From assembly GCF_034424545.1 (NCBI RefSeq), contig NZ_CP139971.1:1674001-1738000 (forward strand): a stretch of 64,000 bases of DNA, given 5' to 3'. The notes beneath the pieces were generated by a model that was given only the letters and a program-made list of their open reading frames with translations, ran no database searches and was not told the origin of the DNA. Origin of the DNA: Trinickia caryophylli. Its GTDB lineage: Bacteria; Pseudomonadota; Gammaproteobacteria; Burkholderiales; Burkholderiaceae. The first letter of the stretch is position 1. Each line of letters starts with the position of its first letter. The translations under genes were made by a program, and so were the position numbers. This document shows positions 38,728 through 48,079 of the stretch, piece after piece.

Positions 38728-40002
38728 ATGAGCGTGAACACGATGCCTATGACGAGCGAGCCGAGTGCCGCTTCGACGGCTGCTTTGAAGCGTGAGTTGA
38801 AAGCCGCGCTTGCGCGCAAACGCGCGATGGCGCTGTTGCTGGTCGCGCCTCTCGCGATTTTTCTGTTGTTGGTATTCGTCGTGCCGATCGCCGCGCTGCT
38901 GACGCGCGCGGTCGAAAATCCCGAGGTGGCCAAAGCGTTGCCGAAGACGGTCGCCCAACTGCGCCATTGGGATCGTACGAACGCTCCGCCTGCCGCGGCC
39001 TACGCGGCGCTCGCGACCGATCTTTCGGCGCTCGAGGATGGCGAGACACTTGGTGGGCTCGGGCGCCGCCTCAACGTGGAGATTCCCGGTTATCGCTCGC
39101 TCGTGGCAAAAACGGCGCGAGCGATGCCGCTCAAAGACGACGCCGGCAATGTGCTCGGGCCCGATGCCGTGCGCGCGAAACTCGTCGAGCTCGACGAGCG
39201 GTGGGGCGATCCGCATTACTGGCGGGCGATCGCGAAGAACGGCTCGCGTTATTCGCCGTTCTATTTGCTGGCTTCGCTCGATCACCGTCAGGACGCTTTC
39301 GGTCATATCGAGCGAACCGATCCTGACCAGCGGATCTATCTGAGCGTATTCGGGCGCACGTTCGTGATCAGCGCCGTGGTGACGCTCGCGGCGCTGCTGC
39401 TCGGCTACCCGCTTGCGTACTGGATTTCGACGCTCGGCGAGCGTCGCGCGAACCTTGCAATGATCCTCGTGCTGATTCCGTTCTGGACATCGATTCTCGT
39501 GCGCGTGGCCGCCTGGATCGTGCTGCTGCAAAACGAAGGGCTCGTCAATCGCGCGCTGCAGGCGCTCGGCATCACGCATGCGCCGCTCGAGCTGCTTTTC
39601 AATCGCGTGGGCGTCTACATTTCGATGACGCACATTTTGCTGCCGTTCATGATTCTGCCGCTCTACAGCGTCATGAAGTCGATCCCGGCGAGCTATCAGC
39701 GCGCGGCGGTCTCGCTCGGCAGCCACCCGTTCGCCGCGTTCTGGCGCGTGTACGTGCCGCAGACCTATCCGGGCATCGGCGCGGGCGCGTTGCTTGTCTT
39801 CATTCTGGCGATTGGCTACTACATCACGCCGGCGCTGCTGGGTGGGCCCGACGATCAGATGGTCAGCTACTACGTAGCCTACTTCACGAACGTGACGATC
39901 AACTGGGGCATGGCCTGTGCGCTCGGTGGGCTGCTGCTGGCCGCCACGCTCGTGCTTTACGCCGTGTACGGGCGCTTCACGCGGGCTCAGCCGAGCCTTT
40001 GA
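38728..40002 (+). CDS. ABC importer permease (PotB-like) with long periplasmic insert
   Basis: This 424-residue inner-membrane permease ends with the usual five-helix core and an EAA loop (AVSLGSHPFAAFWRVYVPQT). It is about 130 residues longer than PotB: after the first helix (about 32-55, LLVAPLAIFLLLVFVVPIAA) there is a hydrophilic, probably periplasmic insert to about residue 205. The insert may contact the binding protein. The gene lies third in the importer operon, 145 bases after the binding protein gene, a gap that may allow different expression levels. Confidence 0.88.
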   Translation: MSVNTMPMTSEPSAASTAALKRELKAALARKRAMALLLVAPLAIFLLLVFVVPIAALLTRAVENPEVAKALPKTVAQLRHWDRTNAPPAAAYAALATDLSALEDGETLGGLGRRLNVEIPGYRSLVAKTARAMPLKDDAGNVLGPDAVRAKLVELDERWGDPHYWRAIAKNGSRYSPFYLLASLDHRQDAFGHIERTDPDQRIYLSVFGRTFVISAVVTLAALLLGYPLAYWISTLGERRANLAMILVLIPFWTSILVRVAAWIVLLQNEGLVNRALQALGITHAPLELLFNRVGVYISMTHILLPFMILPLYSVMKSIPASYQRAAVSLGSHPFAAFWRVYVPQTYPGIGAGALLVFILAIGYYITPALLGGPDDQMVSYYVAYFTNVTINWGMACALGGLLLAATLVLYAVYGRFTRAQPSL

Positions 40003-40029
40003 TTACCGCCACGACATTTCGATGAACCG

Positions 40030-40887
40030 ATGAACGCATCGGAGCCGACAATGAGATTTTCGAAACCCCTCTTTGCGCCGCACACGTCGTTTGTCGAGCG
40101 AGCGTGGTACTTCGGGCTGCGCGGGCTTGCCGTATTGACGCTGCTTTATCTGGTGCTGCCCGTGCTCGCCATCGTGCCGCTCTCGTTTTCGTCGAGCACG
40201 TTTCTTGTTTATCCGATACCGAGCTGGTCGCTGCGCTGGTATCAGCATTTGATTTTGTCGAATGAATGGCGCCATGCCGCGCAAAACAGCTTCATCGTCG
40301 CGCCGGCAGCCACGTTCGTCGCTACGGTGCTCGGCACGCTGGCCGCGCTCGGATTGGCGAAAGCCAACTTTCGCGGCAAGGCCCTGCTGATGGCCGTGCT
40401 GATCTCGCCGATGATCGTGCCGGTGATCGTGGTGGGCGTGGGCATGTACTTGTTTTTTGCGCCGCTTGGATTGGCCAATACGTACACGGGCCTCATCATG
40501 GCGCATGCCGCGCTGGGCGTGCCGTTCGTCGTGACCACGGTCGGTGCGACGCTGCAGGGCTTCGACGGCAACCTCGTGCGGGCGAGCCTGTCGCTCGGCG
40601 CGAACCCGACGCGGACGTTCTTTCGGATCACGTTGCCGGTGATTGCGCCGGGGGTCATTTCCGGAGCCCTGTTCGCGTTCGCGACTTCGTTCGACGAGGT
40701 CGTCGTCACCCTGTTCCTGGCGGGTGCGGATCAGACGACGCTGCCGCGGCAGATGTTTACGGGCATCCGCGAGAACATCACGCCGACGATCGCCGCGCTG
40801 GCGACGATTCTGATCGTTTTCTCGACTTGCCTGTTGCTTGCGCTCGAGTGGTTGCGAGGCAGAAATGCGGCCCGGGCGGTGGCATAA
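40030..40887 (+). CDS. ABC importer permease (PotC-like)
   Basis: This 285-residue permease has six membrane helices and an EAA loop in RASLSLGANPTRTFFRITLP. It pairs with the preceding permease to form the channel of the polyamine/GABA-type importer. An ATG at 40030 or at 40051 (MRFSKPLF) is possible; the first is used because of the short intergenic gap, but neither has a strong ribosome site. It closes the importer operon. Catabolic genes for the substrate, often found here, are absent, and the RHS island begins instead. Confidence 0.88.
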   Translation: MNASEPTMRFSKPLFAPHTSFVERAWYFGLRGLAVLTLLYLVLPVLAIVPLSFSSSTFLVYPIPSWSLRWYQHLILSNEWRHAAQNSFIVAPAATFVATVLGTLAALGLAKANFRGKALLMAVLISPMIVPVIVVGVGMYLFFAPLGLANTYTGLIMAHAALGVPFVVTTVGATLQGFDGNLVRASLSLGANPTRTFFRITLPVIAPGVISGALFAFATSFDEVVVTLFLAGADQTTLPRQMFTGIRENITPTIAALATILIVFSTCLLLALEWLRGRNAARAVA

Positions 40888-40923
40888 GCAAGCGTTCCGG
40901 GCGGCCGGGCACCAGCCGGAGCG

Positions 40924-41140
40924 CTATTGCTTCGACGTTTCGGCGAGCGGCGCCTGCCCCGACAGCCTCGCGATCAGATTCTGCAGCCACGCCATTGCGA
41001 CCCTGTTCGCGTATCGAACTGTTGCCCGGTATAACCCCACCAATCCCAGCATCCGCCGTAGTTGTCGTTTGTGGTCCGCGTCTGGGGGTAGACGATGACG
41101 AGCCGATAGGCGGCGGCCCAACGATTGAATCCGACGTTGC
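40924..41140 (-). pseudogene. Remnant of a short-chain PHA depolymerase
   Basis: On the minus strand one frame reads GFNRWAAAYRLVIVYPQTRT and then NDNYGGCWDWWGYTGQQF, a clear match to the conserved region of extracellular type 2 short-chain polyhydroxyalkanoate depolymerases (typically GFNRWAD...YPQ...GCWDWWGYTG). The catalytic serine region and most of the enzyme are missing. A frameshift near 40995 separates this piece from a C-terminal tail (MAWLQNLIARLSG). The fragment lies at the left edge of the RHS island and shows that a full gene was destroyed here, probably when the island formed. Confidence 0.7.
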
Positions 41141-41284
41141 GCGGGCTTCGGCGAAAGCCTGCATCGCGGTGGATCGATGCTGGAGCGATGCCGGAGAATG
41201 GGCCCGGCGAAAGTGACGCGTGATGATTTTCCGGCGCGACCGAGCGTTTGCGGTTGACGTAGCATACGGGATCGCCGTAACCGA

Positions 41285-42166
41285 TCATCGAAGCGGAAGC
41301 GGGTCGATGAGCAGTTGAAACCATGCGTTGTTGTTTGCGGCGGTCGGATCGATCACGTGCTTGTGCTTCGAGTCGCGCAGGAAAGCGTCCGGATTGTCTT
41401 CGTCCTTAATGCGCAAGCGCATGCTGATATTGGGGGAGCTGTTCGATTCCCTTCGAATGAATTTTATGAATCGAGAGGTTGTCGGCTTGGGATGCGGCTC
41501 TCCAACGATATCGAAGCTGACCTTGATATTTCTCCATTGATCGCTCTCGGCCGTATCCAGATACTTGAATGTCAGAATGGCGGAATAGCTGTCTTTCTGT
41601 CGAGGAAGAAGCCGGAATCCAGTCTTGATCGGGTTGGTCATGAGCCCCTCTCCGGGCGCCAGGCTCCGCATTTCGTCGAATTTTTCGTACCCTGAACCTG
41701 CGTCCCAATAGCTCTCGAGCTTCAAGCGACGAGTCATGCCAAGAATGTCCGTATCCCGGCTTTTCAATGCGATATGAAGCGAAAGGAAGGGTGCCTGAAT
41801 TCGTTCTCTTGATTCCGCGGCTGGGGCTTCGCTTCCTGATGCGTTGGATGCGAGAGAGTCCATTCCGGCGACGCTCGCCGATTCGAGGTCGTCGCCTACC
41901 AGTCTCTCCAGACTCTCCGTGAAGTCGCCGAATATGCGCAGAGAGCTTGTTGGCGCGTGGCCCGATGGATCGCGGACATTGATCGGGTCATCGGCGCAGT
42001 CCGCATAGGGATTGACGCCTCCAATCTGAAACGGACTCAGGTTATCGGGAGCGGCAAAGCGCATTAAGCCAGGCAAGTACCAGCGATAGCCGTCGCCCAA
42101 TGGATACGCGAGAGCCACAGGATCTTGACGCTCGCCTTCGAAGCCAATCGCGGTCGTACTGTCCAT
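41285..42166 (-). CDS. Stand-alone RHS-core tip protein 1
   Basis: This 293-residue protein starts with the last part of an RHS-associated core (residues 8-70: GFEGERQDPV, YPLGDGYRWYLPGLMRF, NLSPFQIGGVNPY, ending DPSGH). After DPSGH it carries a C-terminal domain of about 220 residues that I do not recognise. It is rich in charged and aromatic residues, with a beta-rich appearance (LKLESYWDAGSGYEKF, RNIKVSFDIVGEP). There is no signal peptide. GAGAAAG precedes the ATG. It is transcribed away from the RHS gene, from the duplicated regulatory element at 42316-42428. The C-terminal part is inferred to be an effector domain by analogy with RHS tips. Confidence 0.75.
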   Translation of the reverse strand: MDSTTAIGFEGERQDPVALAYPLGDGYRWYLPGLMRFAAPDNLSPFQIGGVNPYADCADDPINVRDPSGHAPTSSLRIFGDFTESLERLVGDDLESASVAGMDSLASNASGSEAPAAESRERIQAPFLSLHIALKSRDTDILGMTRRLKLESYWDAGSGYEKFDEMRSLAPGEGLMTNPIKTGFRLLPRQKDSYSAILTFKYLDTAESDQWRNIKVSFDIVGEPHPKPTTSRFIKFIRRESNSSPNISMRLRIKDEDNPDAFLRDSKHKHVIDPTAANNNAWFQLLIDPLPLR

Positions 42167-42315
42167 GATCTTTCTCGCCAGCGTATGCGTCGATCCTATA
42201 TGTGAGCGCAGCCTCGCGGATGCCGCCGAGCCCGGCGAGGGGCCGGATACGCGCTTCAGCGTTTGCCGATAGGCGAGTACTCCACTCCAAGGCAGATACG
42301 CGAGCCCGAGCTTGC
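42167..42315. other. 5' region of tip gene 1
   Basis: This is the left part of a 402-base gap between the divergent tip 1 and RHS genes. It shows no recognisable signal of its own; the conserved element and the relic ORF occupy the rest of the gap. Confidence 0.5.
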
Positions 42316-42428
42316 GCGTTCGTTACCCGACTATAGGCCTCCCGATGGAAAGCGGAACCCATTAGTTTTAATAGCGCGAAAGGCGAAGATTTGGGTTAGG
42401 TTTGGTCGACAGTTTGGAGGCAGAGACC
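42316..42428. promoter_or_regulatory. Duplicated intergenic element, copy A
   Basis: About 113 bases between tip gene 1 (leftward) and the RHS gene (rightward) match the element at 53981-54094. The most conserved part is CTATAGTCGGGTAACGAACG on the minus strand (42336-42317), identical in both copies. A further shared part, around TTTGGTCGACAGTTTGGAGG, includes a ribosome site. The distance from this core to the first start codon is nearly the same in both copies (92 and 93 bases). It is most likely a two-way promoter region. Confidence 0.7.
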
Positions 42429-42572
42429 GTGGCCCCCTCCACAGCGCTTTCGGGCGACAGTAGTTTGCGGCGCAAGCCGGGTAGAGCCGCCGCATATCAA
42501 GCGACGCTTTTGGCGAGCGAGCCTGAAGGTTGCGGTGAATTTTCTTCCTGCGCAGGAGGCTTCCGATCATGA
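42429..42572 (+). pseudogene. Remnant of the Ig-repeat protein N-terminus, fused ahead of RHS
   Basis: From GTG at 42429 a 47-codon frame reads VAPSTALSGDSSLRR and later AYQATLLASEPEG. This parallels the start of the large Ig-repeat protein (MSLSTALSGDTHVRA, then HQATLAVTLMSGEG). Homology is also visible in the DNA and in the preceding ribosome site. The frame then changes to unrelated sequence and ends in ATGA, overlapping the RHS start at 42569. It is a relic left when the RHS gene replaced an Ig-type gene behind element A; it might now act as a coupled leader. Confidence 0.7.
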
Positions 42573-45500
42573 GTACCGCTCCGACATTCGTTTCCCAAGC
42601 GGGCAATTTCGCGAACACCGTCGCGGGGCAGGTGGATCCGCGTACGGGGCTCTATGGCGCGAACATTACGTTAGGCCGGCTCACCGGTAATCGTGGTGTG
42701 GGCCCAGTGCTGCCGATCGCAATCGATTACCGCCCGATGGGAACGATCCAAGGCAGCCAGGGCGAAGGGCTGGGGCTCGGATCGGGCGTTTCGTTCAGTT
42801 TTTCGGTGTATGACTCCGCGAACCAGATGCTGATGCTGTCCACCGGCGAGAGTTACCCTGTCCTCGACTCGCCTTCGACGGCGCGCGTGGTTGACGCCGA
42901 CGGTGGCGTTGTACTTCCGCTCGTACAAAGCAGCCTGGACAACATTCGATTCAAGCGCTACGACAGCTGTTCGATCATTTGGCAGGGGGAGAGACCGATT
43001 ACCAGTTGCTATAAGGTAATCCATAAATCGGGGGACATCGAAATCTTGATGGGGCCCAGCATGGGGGGCGTGCTCAAGTTGCCGCAGCTCATGGTCGATC
43101 CTGCCGGACATGCGCTGACGTTCCAGTGGACGTATGACGCATCGCGCAACCCTCAGCTCCAGTCGATTACAGATGACACGCGAGACATCAATGGACACTG
43201 GACCACCCTGCTGAGCGTCGTCTATAGCGGCGTCAACAGAAACTTTACTTTCTTTCCCGGCACGCCGGAAAGTTACGAGGTGGACCTCACGTACGACCCG
43301 ACCAATACGTTGCTAATGAAGGTCGAAAACAAGAGCGTCAGCCCATCCTTGGTCTGGACGCTGGGATATAGCGCCGTGGCGAACCCCGACCCTAACGGTA
43401 GTGACCTTTCGTGGCTGACAGATCTGACCGGGCCTGGCGGCATGACAGAACACGTCGACTACGCGTCCATTCACAAGTTTCCGCTTTCGGCCGCCCTGAA
43501 CCCGTTGTGTGCCGTGACGACCCTCAAACAGGATCCGAAGGGCGGGCAACCCCCGATTACGACGACGTTCGCGTATACGTCGCAGACGACTGGCACCAAT
43601 TTCGTGGCTGGTGGCACGACTATCTCGAGCTGGGCCAGTAACCGCGATAACTTGTACGACTACCCTGGTGGCGGTTACACGTATGGATCCACGCAGACCT
43701 GCGGCGATTGTGTCACGACCTACACCTTCGATAAGTTTCATTTGCAGACTCGGCAGGTCGTGACCCGCAATGGCAAGGCCGATACGGGCTCGAAGACCAT
43801 CATCACGGCAACCAGCTATTACGGCAACCATAATCTGCCGTACGACAGCATAGGCTGCGCCTATTTTCAGTTTCCCTTGACCCGAACGATGACCTGGGTG
43901 GACGGTGTGGATCCCGCCAGCGATCCATGCTGTGTCGAGACCACCCACTACGGTCAGGATCAGGAGATGACACCTGGCTGGGACAAGTGGGGCAATCCGT
44001 TGCGCAAGACGGATCCGAACGGCCTGACCACGACCTGGGAGTACTACGATGGGAGCCAGGACAACTACTCCGGCAGCATATTGCTCTGCCCCAAGGATCC
44101 CAACGGTTTTACGCGGTTTACGAAGTCGATAAAGGTGGATCCGAGTACCGTGACGTCGCCCTCCGTGGTACCCGGTGCACCTGTTCAACAAACCAACTAC
44201 ACCTACGCCAAGGCAACGCCGGCGATGTCGTTCAATCAGTCATATGTCGACGGTCTCGTGTTGCAGGCTGGCGCCTCCCGCACCAGCGGCGGTACGGTGC
44301 TCTCGGAGACGGTCAACAGCTATGACGCCGAGGGCAGCCTGAATGCCGGGCGGGTGACGAAGCAGGTATTCACGCACTATCCCAACGGTAAGCGTTCCGT
44401 GTCCAGCGAAAGCTACACGACCACCGCCACGTACCAGTATGTCGGGCAGACGTTTGCCTATCCATCGCCCTCGACCGTTCGCCTCGGCGCACTGACGACT
44501 ACCCAAACGGTAACCGTACAGGATCCGGACGTTCAAGCAGATCCGAAGACCGGCCATCCGGCAGGCGTGCTTACCGCGACGACCAGCCATACGATGTCGC
44601 TGTCCACCACTCGCACGCTGCGTGAAATCGATACGCTCGGAAATGCCACGATCTACACCTACGACAACCTGGGGCGGCTGACGCAGCGCATGCTCAATGC
44701 GACGAGTACTTCCGGGTACGTGAACACGCTCACCTACGCCTACGTTATCAACGGGACGCTGCTCGGTGACGAAGCTACGTATCCGCTGCAGGTTCGTACC
44801 CAGGATCCAAGGGGCAATAAGGTCTGCTACACGCAGGATGGCCTGAATCGCGTCATCCAGCGCCACGTGAATGCGGTCGATGTGACGAACGGGAAGTCGA
44901 AGTGGTGGGCGATGGAAAAGCATGGCTACGACAGTATGGGACGCTTGTCGTCACGCGCGGTATTGGATTACGACGTGAATAAGCAAGGGGAGACGACGGC
45001 GACCTATACGCTCTCCACGGCGGCGATCGAGTATGACAACTGGGGTCACACGCGCAAAGTGACTTATAGCGACAACACCACGGATATGTCGATTTACGAT
45101 CCGGTGAACAAGATGATGAGCGCGGCGCGCATCGGTGTGTCGTCGGATGGTCAAAAAACCACGTTGACTACCGGATGGAACGTGACGACGTACGACTACA
45201 ACTTCAGCCGGAAGCCGGTGACGGTGGAGCGCCGCCACAGCGCGTCGGCGCCTGACGTAGCTGAATCCTATAGTTTACGCCGCCGGCAATACAACGGCCT
45301 GTATTGGGTCATAGCCGATACCGACGAACTCGGTAGAACCACCTCTTATGAGTACGATGGGTGGGGGCGGGTAACGTGCACCACGTTGCCGGCTACAACC
45401 ATTCAGCTGCCGAACGGTAAGACGACCAGGCAGACGTCGTCGGTAATCAGCGGTTACTGCCCGAAGTCGCCTGCGAAGTGGGTTGAGAGCATCCAGGTAA

Positions 45501-47023
45501 CCGGCAAACCCGGGCAACCGGCCAAAGCGCCGTTCGAAGGCACCTGTACGGTCGGCAGCCGACATTTCGATGGCCTCGGGCGCGTCGTGGACAAAACGGT
45601 GGGAGGCTGCGCCTGGAAGTACCACTACCCCTATGACGCCACGGTAAAAGACGGGTACATGCGGCCGAGTGCGGTCGATACGCCCGACGGATACACGCGG
45701 AAGTATCAATACGTCTACGAATTGGACGAGGCGTTGCAGGAAGTGTCGATCGACAGTGCCGTCACGCACAACTACCATTACGAGCCGGTTTCCGGCATTG
45801 TCGGTAACGCCGGCTCGAGCATGACGGTTGAAGGATTGACGCAAACGTCCGGCATGACATTCAACGCATTCGCCTCGGGACGTCTGCAAGGGGAGACCAT
45901 AACGTACACGCCGCCGGCCGCACAACATGCGACCGTCAGGGGCAAGGACATACCCTCGCGGAAGACGGCTTACACGTACACGATCGGCGGAGCACTGAGC
46001 ACGTACGTTCACGTAGACGAAGCCACGTCCACGATCTCGCGGGATCGCAATGGAAGGATCGAGAGCGTCTCGGATGGCTCCACGTCGGTCACGCCTCAAT
46101 ACGATCTCGCCGGACGACTGACGGGCTGGGTGGCCACCTCGGGCAGCCATACGGTCAGCACCACGCTCACCCTCGACGATTTTGGCCGCGAAACGCAACG
46201 CGTCATCGCGGACGGTAGCGACACCTGGACGATCACACAAAACCCCTGGCAAAGAAACGACCTGCTTGCTCAACGGGTGGTGCAGCGAAGCAACAGCCAA
46301 GGGAGTCGCGCCGAAATCTACTCCTACGACGAACGCAATCGCCTCACGATTTGGGACGGACATAATGCGGGCGCATCGAATCTTCCGTCGTTCGCGGACC
46401 GATACGGCAATACGCTGATGAAGCAGGCGTTCACGCTCGATGCGTTGAACAACATCACGGCGGTGGTGACGAGCTTCGGGAGCGGCAACCCGCTATCCAA
46501 CACCACGACTTTCACGTTCGATTACAACGATGATCCATGCCGTCTTCTCGGAGGGGCCAACTCGAGTACGAGAGCAGGTCCGTCAGCATTCGACGTTCAG
46601 TACGACAACGCTGGGCGCATTACAAACGACGGGCAGGGAACAACGCTGAGCTACGATCCATTGGGGCGCGTCCGCGCGGCGGAGAGTACGCTGACCGGAC
46701 TCTCCGGCGCATACGGCTACGACCCCTTCCACCGCCAGGGTGTGCAGACCTCCTCGGACCCGAACCAGTCGCCGGCTTGCTTCTACTATCGATCGAATGA
46801 GCTGGTCAATCTCGTTCAGGGAGACAACAGCATGCGTTTGCTCCGCTCGCTCTCGGGAGCGCCCGCGGCGCAGATCAATGGCGGAGGCGAGCAGGCCGGC
46901 GCCTGGCTGCTCGGTACCGATCGATTAGGATCGGTGCTCACGGCAAGCAACGACCAGGCCGGTGCTCCCCAACAGCGGGCATATTCCGCGTATGGCGAGG
47001 AGCCTGTTCCCAAGGCCACGTAG
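42569..47023 (+). CDS. RHS/YD-repeat shell protein lacking its terminal core
   Basis: This 1484-residue protein has an N-terminal region (GQVDPRTGLYGANITLGRLTG) typical of RHS-family proteins, then many YD-type repeats (YDNLGRLTQRM, YDSMGRLSSR, YDGWGRVTC, YDPLGRVRAAES). It ends in WLLGTDRLGSVL...RAYSAYGEEP and stops. The normal continuation of the RHS core (GF.GE, GNGYR, DPxGH) and a toxic tip are absent from this polypeptide. That missing part begins each of the four small neighbouring proteins. There is no signal peptide, PAAR or prePAAR. AGGAGG at 42554-42559 supports the start. It likely forms a beta-cocoon shell that pairs with separate tips; tip gene 2 follows after 87 bases. Confidence 0.88.
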   Translation: MSTAPTFVSQAGNFANTVAGQVDPRTGLYGANITLGRLTGNRGVGPVLPIAIDYRPMGTIQGSQGEGLGLGSGVSFSFSVYDSANQMLMLSTGESYPVLDSPSTARVVDADGGVVLPLVQSSLDNIRFKRYDSCSIIWQGERPITSCYKVIHKSGDIEILMGPSMGGVLKLPQLMVDPAGHALTFQWTYDASRNPQLQSITDDTRDINGHWTTLLSVVYSGVNRNFTFFPGTPESYEVDLTYDPTNTLLMKVENKSVSPSLVWTLGYSAVANPDPNGSDLSWLTDLTGPGGMTEHVDYASIHKFPLSAALNPLCAVTTLKQDPKGGQPPITTTFAYTSQTTGTNFVAGGTTISSWASNRDNLYDYPGGGYTYGSTQTCGDCVTTYTFDKFHLQTRQVVTRNGKADTGSKTIITATSYYGNHNLPYDSIGCAYFQFPLTRTMTWVDGVDPASDPCCVETTHYGQDQEMTPGWDKWGNPLRKTDPNGLTTTWEYYDGSQDNYSGSILLCPKDPNGFTRFTKSIKVDPSTVTSPSVVPGAPVQQTNYTYAKATPAMSFNQSYVDGLVLQAGASRTSGGTVLSETVNSYDAEGSLNAGRVTKQVFTHYPNGKRSVSSESYTTTATYQYVGQTFAYPSPSTVRLGALTTTQTVTVQDPDVQADPKTGHPAGVLTATTSHTMSLSTTRTLREIDTLGNATIYTYDNLGRLTQRMLNATSTSGYVNTLTYAYVINGTLLGDEATYPLQVRTQDPRGNKVCYTQDGLNRVIQRHVNAVDVTNGKSKWWAMEKHGYDSMGRLSSRAVLDYDVNKQGETTATYTLSTAAIEYDNWGHTRKVTYSDNTTDMSIYDPVNKMMSAARIGVSSDGQKTTLTTGWNVTTYDYNFSRKPVTVERRHSASAPDVAESYSLRRRQYNGLYWVIADTDELGRTTSYEYDGWGRVTCTTLPATTIQLPNGKTTRQTSSVISGYCPKSPAKWVESIQVTGKPGQPAKAPFEGTCTVGSRHFDGLGRVVDKTVGGCAWKYHYPYDATVKDGYMRPSAVDTPDGYTRKYQYVYELDEALQEVSIDSAVTHNYHYEPVSGIVGNAGSSMTVEGLTQTSGMTFNAFASGRLQGETITYTPPAAQHATVRGKDIPSRKTAYTYTIGGALSTYVHVDEATSTISRDRNGRIESVSDGSTSVTPQYDLAGRLTGWVATSGSHTVSTTLTLDDFGRETQRVIADGSDTWTITQNPWQRNDLLAQRVVQRSNSQGSRAEIYSYDERNRLTIWDGHNAGASNLPSFADRYGNTLMKQAFTLDALNNITAVVTSFGSGNPLSNTTTFTFDYNDDPCRLLGGANSSTRAGPSAFDVQYDNAGRITNDGQGTTLSYDPLGRVRAAESTLTGLSGAYGYDPFHRQGVQTSSDPNQSPACFYYRSNELVNLVQGDNSMRLLRSLSGAPAAQINGGGEQAGAWLLGTDRLGSVLTASNDQAGAPQQRAYSAYGEEPVPKAT

Positions 47024-47110
47024 ACAATGAATGCAGGGTACCTGTGGTTCACCGCTTCGCAAGCCGCACTCCCGTCGATCGTGTGAGCCGCCTTGAAGGG
47101 GATGCATGCC

Positions 47111-48079
47111 ATGACAATACAGCAAGGATTTACCGCGGCCTGCCGCGACTGCGTGACGAACGGCTACCCGCTCGGCCATGGATATCGCCTGTACATGCCA
47201 GGTCTGATGCGCTTCGCAGCGCAAGACGACTTCAGTCCGTTTGGGGTAGGTGGCGCCAACCCTTACGTCTATGGCGCAAGTAATCCCATCAACGGTGTCG
47301 ATCCCAGCGGGCACGATTTTTTATGGGGCGTATTCTTGACGTTGAATACGATACGCGAATTCTTGCCGGGGGGGATGGGGGGCATCGATCAGGAAATGAT
47401 GACATCGATGGGCTTGCCGCAACTTCCGACGTGGAATGATCAACAGCCGTCATTACCCACGGCAAGAGATCAACTGGTAGCGCGGATCGTCCTGGATATC
47501 GACTTTACGGTCATCGGCATTGCTGTGGCTTTTGCCACCCTGGGCGTAGGACTGGCTGTCGTGGCGAGTGCCTTCGCGATGGTCAGTGGAGGGTTGGCAA
47601 TCGCGTCGGACGTCGAGGACTATAAAGGGAACGAAACGGCCAGCAAAGACCTGAGTTATGCCTCGCTCGGTGTGGGCGTCATCGACGGCTTGGTGACCGG
47701 CGGGGCGGAGGCGGCGCTCAGCATCGCCAAGATGGGTTCTTATAGTGTTGAAGCGGGTGCCAGGTTGAGCAGGCCAGTCCTTAGAACGGTGGTGCGTGCG
47801 GCAGCCGGACAATTGGTGGTTCAAGGCGCGAGTGCGGCCTTGTACTTTGGGCTGCCCCCGTTGATCCAAGCGTTGATCGGACGCGGCCCAGGGGCGCAGC
47901 CCGCATTTGAGGAGCGGTTGCTTCCTGCCGGCTCGACACAAGCGGGCAGCTATCGCACCGCGTTCGGGTACCCACAGCCTGCGGACGTCGCGATTATCGA
48001 GGCGCGGCCGGAGCAGCGACCGGCGTGGCCAACGCCCGTGGCGGCCCAGCCATCGATGCGTCCGGGGTATGCTCAATGA
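47111..48079 (+). CDS. Stand-alone RHS-core tip protein 2, with hydrophobic domain
   Basis: This 322-residue protein begins with the RHS core end (residues 6-68: GFTAACRDCV, YPLGHGYRLYMPGLMRF, DDFSPFGVGGANPY, ending DPSGH). Its C-terminal part has two strongly hydrophobic stretches (about 137-165, FTVIGIAVAFATLGVGLAVV and onward; and around 190-240), separated by a charged DVEDYKGNETASKDL segment, and a Pro-rich tail. Hydrophobic tips of this kind occur in other orphan RHS proteins and suggest a membrane-active domain, but activity is not shown. GAAGGGG lies 9 bases before the ATG. It follows the RHS shell gene in the same operon. Confidence 0.78.
   Translation: MTIQQGFTAACRDCVTNGYPLGHGYRLYMPGLMRFAAQDDFSPFGVGGANPYVYGASNPINGVDPSGHDFLWGVFLTLNTIREFLPGGMGGIDQEMMTSMGLPQLPTWNDQQPSLPTARDQLVARIVLDIDFTVIGIAVAFATLGVGLAVVASAFAMVSGGLAIASDVEDYKGNETASKDLSYASLGVGVIDGLVTGGAEAALSIAKMGSYSVEAGARLSRPVLRTVVRAAAGQLVVQGASAALYFGLPPLIQALIGRGPGAQPAFEERLLPAGSTQAGSYRTAFGYPQPADVAIIEARPEQRPAWPTPVAAQPSMRPGYAQ

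Noticed and set aside
47024..47110. The gap between RHS shell and tip 2 as a simple sequencing frameshift in one long RHS gene.
   Set aside because: The 87 bases do not encode the missing core residues in any frame, tip 2 has its own ribosome site, and three other tips are also stand-alone genes.
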